Positions 59,340 to 64,000 of a DNA stretch of 64,000 nucleotides are shown here, piece after piece. Both the position numbers and the translations under genes were made by a program. The notes under the pieces were generated by a model. That model was given only the letters and a program-made list of their open reading frames with translations. It ran no database searches and was not told the DNA's origin. This stretch comes from Metabacillus fastidiosus NBRC 101226 (lineage in GTDB: Bacteria; Bacillota; Bacilli; Bacillales; Bacillaceae): NCBI RefSeq assembly GCF_001591625.1, contig NZ_BCVG01000002.1, positions 1-64,000 on the forward strand, given 5' to 3'. The first letter of the stretch is position 1. Every line of letters starts with the position of its first letter.

Positions 59340-59381
59340 AGTCGATATCTATTTCGAAAAAATTCAAAATAGATATCGACT
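59340..59381. repeat. Second long inverted repeat upstream of sdpR
   Basis: AGTCGATATCTATTT (59340-59354) and AAATAGATATCGACT (59367-59381) form perfect 15-bp arms around a 12-nt centre with further partial symmetry (TTCGAA/TTC). It lies 15 bp upstream of the 42-bp palindrome and could be a second operator or a stem-loop in the transcript. Confidence 0.65.
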
Positions 59382-59481
59382 CTGAAATCAAAAATTGTGT
59401 AACTCATAATTATTATTTTTCAAACAACTTTATTGTTGTCAAACAGCTATGTAAGCTTGAGCCAAAACCAACTATTTATAA

Positions 59482-59515
59482 AAAAATAAAAGGGTACCTA
59501 ATTGGTAACCCTTTT
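59482..59515 (-). terminator. Terminator of the SEDS gene
   Basis: On the minus strand AAGGGTTACC and GGTACCCTT pair around AATTA, followed by TTATTTTTTT, just after the stop codon. Confidence 0.85.
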
Positions 59516-59525
59516 TATCATAATG

Positions 59526-60692
59526 CTATTCTTGTGAAAACATGGAGCTTTTCTTTTTCAATGAAATATTCAGTACTAAGCCGATTCCGATCATACTGGC
59601 CAGAACGGAGCTTCCTCCATAACTCATTAGAAGGAGCGGAATACCTGTAATCGGAAGCAGTCCAGATACCATTCCGGCATTTTGAAACACATGGAATGTG
59701 AATAAAGAAGCCATTCCGATACAAATATAAAATTCATACATATCATTTTTTGAAAACATTGCTATTCCCACGAAACGGTAAATCATTAGGAAATATAAAG
59801 ATAAAACAAAACATGCGCCGAGGAATCCATACTCCTCCCCTACAATGGAAAATATAAAGTCAGAATGTGCCTCAGGAATATAAACGGCACTGCCGTTAAA
59901 TCCTTTCCCTTCAATCATTCCGGAACCCATTGCAAGAATAGACTGCTTAAGCTGAAAACCAATATCTTTACCATGACCAAAAGGATCAAGCCAAGAATAG
60001 ATCCGCTCAAGCTGGTATTGTCCAAACAGATGTAAAAGCAACTCAGAATCGACGATAAAAGTAATAACCAGTCCGGCTATTACGGTAATGGTTATACTCG
60101 CAAAGGTGAGAATAATCCGCCAATCAACCCCTGATAAAAAGATCATTCCCATCGTAATAACGACCATTACGAGAGATGAACCGAAATCATTTTGCAGTAA
60201 AACTAATAAAATTGGTATCATCGAAATAACAGCGATTTTCAAAATAAGCAATACATCATTTTGAAAGCTCGTTATAGTTATCTTTTCATAATGCTTTTGA
60301 ACAACATAAGCAATCATCATAATGAGAAATATTTTCATATATTCTGAAGGCTGGATCGAACCTACTCCTGGAATAACAAACCACGACTTAGCTCCATTTC
60401 TCGTCGGTGCTATCGAGCTCGGCGCTATGAGTATACCAATTAATAATATAATTCCAAAGCCATATACATACGGTGTTATTTTACTTATTTGCTCAAAGTC
60501 AAAGAAGCATATTACCGCTACAATGATAGAACCTAAAATAAACCAGACAAGTTGCTGCATTGCGAAGTTTTCCTGATACTGCGCATATTTTTGCGCGCTT
60601 GAAATCGTCACAACACTGCAAATCATAATTAAAAATGTAAAGAATGCTAATCCTGTATCGAAATAATTTTTGTTATTGGACAATTTAATCAC
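59526..60692 (-). CDS. SEDS-family cell-wall glycosyltransferase (RodA/FtsW/SpoVE-type)
   Basis: The 388-residue polytopic membrane protein has ten predicted spans. Typical sites include QQLVWFILGS, GAKSWFVIPGVGSIQPSEYMKIFLI (with the conserved Glu), LLVLLQNDFGSSLVM and GLLPITGIPLLLMSYGGSS. SEDS proteins polymerise lipid II into peptidoglycan together with a class B PBP. The QPSE and PITGIPLPF-like motifs fit RodA/FtsW; no PBP gene is adjacent, so division, elongation or sporulation cannot be decided. Confidence 0.92.
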   Translation of the reverse strand: MIKLSNNKNYFDTGLAFFTFLIMICSVVTISSAQKYAQYQENFAMQQLVWFILGSIIVAVICFFDFEQISKITPYVYGFGIILLIGILIAPSSIAPTRNGAKSWFVIPGVGSIQPSEYMKIFLIMMIAYVVQKHYEKITITSFQNDVLLILKIAVISMIPILLVLLQNDFGSSLVMVVITMGMIFLSGVDWRIILTFASITITVIAGLVITFIVDSELLLHLFGQYQLERIYSWLDPFGHGKDIGFQLKQSILAMGSGMIEGKGFNGSAVYIPEAHSDFIFSIVGEEYGFLGACFVLSLYFLMIYRFVGIAMFSKNDMYEFYICIGMASLFTFHVFQNAGMVSGLLPITGIPLLLMSYGGSSVLASMIGIGLVLNISLKKKSSMFSQE

Positions 60693-60733
60693 CGTTAATA
60701 TTGACGTAATAAGATAAGCTTTAGTTACAACAA

Positions 60734-60776
60734 GCGGAGACAGACCTCAAAAAAGCGCTTTTGAAATCTGTCTCCT
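60734..60776 (-). terminator. Terminator of sbcC
   Basis: GGAGACAGA and TCTGTCTCC pair with an inner AAAAGCGCTTTT palindrome in the loop, 9 nt after the sbcC stop; the T-tract is short, so strength is uncertain. Confidence 0.6.
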
Positions 60777-60784
60777 ATAATTGA

Positions 60785-63700
60785 TTACAATAATTCCAAT
60801 TGAACTGTTGAACCTTTTCCAGACGGCTCTGATGGCTGGACAATCAGCTTAATCGGCAGTCTTTCTCTTAATTCCTGGACATGGCTTATGACACCGACAG
60901 ATAGATTATGAGACTGCAGTTTTTCAAGTGCCGTAACAACTGTATCAAGCAGTTCTGAGTCAAGTGTTCCGAATCCTTCATCAAGGAAGAAAAACTGTAA
61001 CGGATATTCTCCCCGCAATTGGATCTCCGTTGATAGAGAAAGTGCAAGAGCGAGCGATGTTAAAAATGTTTCACCGCCTGATAATGTTGTGACCGGTCTT
61101 CTAATGCCTCCATTTGCATCATCCCTCATAATAAAGCCGCCTTGTGAATCTACTTCAATCGCATACCTTTGTCTCGTTAAAAGTCCCAGGCGTTCTGAAG
61201 CATTGCGACTAACCTGCTCTAACTGTTCTTCCGCAATATATTCAACAAAACTGTTTCCTTTAAAAACAGCCTGAAGCTTATCTAAATGCTGCAGAGATAC
61301 ATCGAGATCCGTTTTCTGTTTTTCAATCTCCATAAACCTGGTATGTTTTTCTTTAATAGCTTCACACACTTTTTGTGCAGCACCTCTGGCTTCCCTTGCT
61401 TCATCTAACTGCTTCTTCGTTTCAATTACAATATTTTGAATAGAATACCATTGCTGCTCTGTTAAATTTTGATTACCAAGCTTTTCTTCAATACGAGCTA
61501 AATCCGTCTGAAGCTGCTTCACCTTGTCAGAAAACTCTTCCATCGCTTTTCTCATTTGCAGTCTGACATCAGCATTTAAACACGCCTCAATCGTTTCCTC
61601 AATAGAAAGAAAAGGAGCATCTACACGGATTTCCTCCCATTTGTTCCTTGCTTGAAGTGCTCTGAATTTTGCATTTTCTAACGTCTTTTCATTTGCAGCA
61701 AGAATACTCTGCTGTTTTTGAAGATCAGAAGAAATATGCTGCCATGCTTCATAAATCTCTTTTTCCTTATTTATAATCTCATGCAGCTTTTGTTCAACAT
61801 TATGAATTTGTATTTCAATTGGACCTTGGTTTTGATCAATTTCTTTCAATTTTTCTTTCTTTTCATCAATGGACATATTACGATTTGAAAGTGCTGAATC
61901 CAATTCAATTCGTTGTTCATTATATTTCATTATAGCTTGTTCATGGTCTTTAACAAGCTTTTCATGCTCATCAATAAATGTCACACTTTTCTCGATTCTA
62001 GCAGAAAGATCTTCAGCTAGTCTATCTTTTTCTGCTATTTCTTCGCCAAGCTGTTCCACATTTTCAAATAAAATATCCGGAAATTGTTCATCATATATTT
62101 CCCGCAAATGTTCTTGTTCCGTTTGTAATACAGTGAATGATTTTTTCCACTCTTTCTCCTCTTCAGATGCAGAGGAAATTTCATGTGTTAATTTATTTAA
62201 TTGCTGATTAAAATTATTCATTTCCGCTGTTATTTCTGCTATTTTCTCTTTAACCTCGAGAAAATCTTGTGAAATAGCTTTATACTCAGTTAATAATAAA
62301 TTACATCCTGTTTCAAAATCAGATAAAGATAATGGCTCAATTTCATTTATCTCACTTATTTTGCCAACATCTTTTAAAAATTCATATTCATTCACTATTT
62401 GTGCTGTAAGATTCTCGAGATTTAATTTAACCGTATAAGCCTGCTGGTTCATAGCAGTTGCTTCTTCTAAAACCTCTTTTATTTTCACTATCTTGGCAGT
62501 TCCATCTGTCTCATCTTCCCAAGCAGCAGCTGGATTGGGGTGCTCTGTTGAGCCGCAGACCGGACATGCGCTTCCTTCTTTTAATTGATGGACAAGCTGT
62601 TTGGCAAGCAAATGTTCTTTTCTCTTTTGCTCCTCATCTTCCCATTTTTTAAGCTGTTGCTTTATTCTGTTAATGAACTGTTCATGCTCACGTTCCCTTT
62701 CACAAAGGATAAAATAAAGCTGTTCTATTTGGAAAAATTGACCTGTGAGTAATTCTTTTTTCTTCACAAGCTCTTCTGCCAAAGTTTCATATTTTAACTT
62801 GCCGTTTGTTACAGCACCTGCTTTTTGTTCTGCTTTTGCTTTTGTTTCGACAAGCTGCTGCTCATTATGACTGATTTTTGTTTTCGCTTCCGCTGCTGCC
62901 CGAGCTTGTTCCCGCTCTTTAAATGGAATGATATTTATTCTGTGTTGTTCCCTTAATGCCGATTGCTTTGCGACCGCTTTTTCAAGCATTCCCTTAGCTT
63001 TTAATAACTCTTCCTGCTTTTTCTCTTTTTCTGTACTAAGTTCATTTATTTGCTGTTCTAGCTGTTGTTTAAATTGCTTCTCCTTTATTAATTGTACTTC
63101 TACTTCTTGTAAATGAAGCAGCTTTTCTCTATATGCAACGAGCCTTGGTTCCTCTGCTGATTTTCCGGCACGTACTTCTTCATATTGCTTACTTATTTGT
63201 TCGTACTTCCCTTTCACTTCGGAATATTGCTGTTTCGCTATTAAAAACTTCTTTTCTGCCTCTTCTTCCTCATGTACCGCTGTATTAACTGCTTCTGCAT
63301 ACGGTCTTAAATTCTCTGCCTTTTCTGCGCGTTCTAATCTCTGCTCTAATTCATTTATAGAAGATTTTTTATCATCTAATGACTTTTTCTCTATTTGAAG
63401 AGCTTTCTGTTCCAGCTGCAGTTGCCATATTTGTTTTTTTATTTCATATTCATTTGCTACTGCATCAAGCTCTACTTTCCGCTTTCCTAATAAAGTCTCA
63501 ATCTCAAACAGCTCCTGCTCAGCAGCTTTTAATGCCTCATCTGAAGCATCACCGAGCCCTGTTTGTTCTGCAGTGAGTTTTTCCACTTTCGTTTTTGTAT
63601 CTATATGACGTTTTTTAAGCTTGCGGATAAGCTCATCACCGTACTTTTCCAGATGAAAGAGCCTTTGAAGCATTTGACGGCGATCAGCACCTTTTAATGA

Positions 63701-64000
63701 TAGAAATTCAGCAAATTTCCCTTGAGGGAGAACGACAGCTCGAGTAAAATCATCGATTGTCAGCCCAAGCAAAGAATATATTTTTTCGTTCACTTCCCCT
63801 GCTTTATCAGCAAGAACAATAGTTTCTTCCCCTAATTCCATTAGTCTGCAAATAGATGTTTTTACACGTAATTCATCTGCACGTTTAAATACCCGTTCTA
63901 CCTTGTACTGCTTTTTACTCGCAGCATTTTCAAGTGCAAATGTAAAAGAAACAGAAAGCTGGTCTTCTGCATGATTTAATATTCCATGTGTATTATTTGC
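60785..64000 (-). CDS. sbcC: Exonuclease subunit SbcC (5' end beyond the window)
   Basis: SbcC is the ATPase partner of the SbcD nuclease and processes hairpins and broken DNA ends. The frame stays open to the last base (reading ANNTHGILNHAEDQLSVS at the edge), so the gene continues upstream and lacks its Walker A region here. Visible are the long coiled coils, the zinc hook CPVCGS near the middle, the signature LSGGETFLTSLALALSLS and Walker B FFLDEGFGTLDSE near the C-terminus. The ATG at 63841 is internal, not the start. Confidence 0.96.
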   Translation of the reverse strand, partial: ANNTHGILNHAEDQLSVSFTFALENAASKKQYKVERVFKRADELRVKTSICRLMELGEETIVLADKAGEVNEKIYSLLGLTIDDFTRAVVLPQGKFAEFLSLKGADRRQMLQRLFHLEKYGDELIRKLKKRHIDTKTKVEKLTAEQTGLGDASDEALKAAEQELFEIETLLGKRKVELDAVANEYEIKKQIWQLQLEQKALQIEKKSLDDKKSSINELEQRLERAEKAENLRPYAEAVNTAVHEEEEAEKKFLIAKQQYSEVKGKYEQISKQYEEVRAGKSAEEPRLVAYREKLLHLQEVEVQLIKEKQFKQQLEQQINELSTEKEKKQEELLKAKGMLEKAVAKQSALREQHRINIIPFKEREQARAAAEAKTKISHNEQQLVETKAKAEQKAGAVTNGKLKYETLAEELVKKKELLTGQFFQIEQLYFILCEREREHEQFINRIKQQLKKWEDEEQKRKEHLLAKQLVHQLKEGSACPVCGSTEHPNPAAAWEDETDGTAKIVKIKEVLEEATAMNQQAYTVKLNLENLTAQIVNEYEFLKDVGKISEINEIEPLSLSDFETGCNLLLTEYKAISQDFLEVKEKIAEITAEMNNFNQQLNKLTHEISSASEEEKEWKKSFTVLQTEQEHLREIYDEQFPDILFENVEQLGEEIAEKDRLAEDLSARIEKSVTFIDEHEKLVKDHEQAIMKYNEQRIELDSALSNRNMSIDEKKEKLKEIDQNQGPIEIQIHNVEQKLHEIINKEKEIYEAWQHISSDLQKQQSILAANEKTLENAKFRALQARNKWEEIRVDAPFLSIEETIEACLNADVRLQMRKAMEEFSDKVKQLQTDLARIEEKLGNQNLTEQQWYSIQNIVIETKKQLDEAREARGAAQKVCEAIKEKHTRFMEIEKQKTDLDVSLQHLDKLQAVFKGNSFVEYIAEEQLEQVSRNASERLGLLTRQRYAIEVDSQGGFIMRDDANGGIRRPVTTLSGGETFLTSLALALSLSTEIQLRGEYPLQFFFLDEGFGTLDSELLDTVVTALEKLQSHNLSVGVISHVQELRERLPIKLIVQPSEPSGKGSTVQLELL

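Overview
The window comes from a low-GC, endospore-forming member of the Bacillaceae. Gene order and protein families match the Bacillus subtilis app/opp-trpS-fab-med-comZ-arg-yit-yis neighbourhood read in reverse. Spore genes (a gerP operon and a Spo0E-like phosphatase) and Gram-positive regulation (tryptophan T-box, SAM riboswitch, FapR operator, many intrinsic terminators) support this. Nothing looks like a prophage, plasmid, transposase gene, CRISPR array, tRNA or rRNA.

Layout. 1-7.4 kb: a yvbH-like gene, the oligopeptide ABC importer oppABCDF (minus strand) and a small DUF3899 membrane protein. 7.4-16.7 kb: T-box-controlled trpS, yjbA, yjaZ, fatty-acid initiation and elongation genes fabF and fabH (with promoter and FapR operator), the competence genes comZ and med, and yjaV/yjaU/yjzD-like genes. 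16.8-23 kb: yjzC, a decayed uppP copy, and the arginine cluster argC-J-B-D-F without carAB. 23-29.4 kb: yitW, yitV, yitU, small proteins, a BsuPI lipoprotein, degV, cvfB and yajQ. 29.6-35.2 kb: a SAM riboswitch driving yitJ and cobalamin-dependent metH. 35.3-43.1 kb: a short-chain dehydrogenase, then a maltodextrin locus (mdxEFG importer plus a membrane-anchored GH13-like protein, divergent from a cytoplasmic neopullulanase). 43.2-49.9 kb: DUF2777, yisL, ornithine aminotransferase, yisK, a Spo0E-like gene, an osmC remnant, gerPA-gerPE and a DinB-family gene. 50-64 kb: an MFS exporter, a two-component system followed by a SCO1 lipoprotein, a PadR/DUF1700/DUF4097 operon, a serine beta-lactamase-like membrane protein, an sdpRI pair, a SEDS (RodA/FtsW) protein and sbcC, which runs off the right edge.

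How it works together. Most of the window is core metabolism: peptide import, fatty-acid initiation, arginine and methionine synthesis, and maltodextrin uptake and hydrolysis. I found no clear multi-gene system that is new. The observations most worth following are: (1) a multi-module repeat found four times, each time just downstream of a gene and in that gene's sense orientation, with a hairpin whose stem differs between two copies but stays paired; (2) a surface-anchored GH13-like protein in the mdx operon that has lost several catalytic residues; (3) a perfect 42-bp palindrome plus a second long inverted repeat upstream of sdpRI; (4) two gene remnants (uppP, osmC) and a MITE-like inverted-repeat element. 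All calls were made by reading the sequence; no database search or folding calculation was run.
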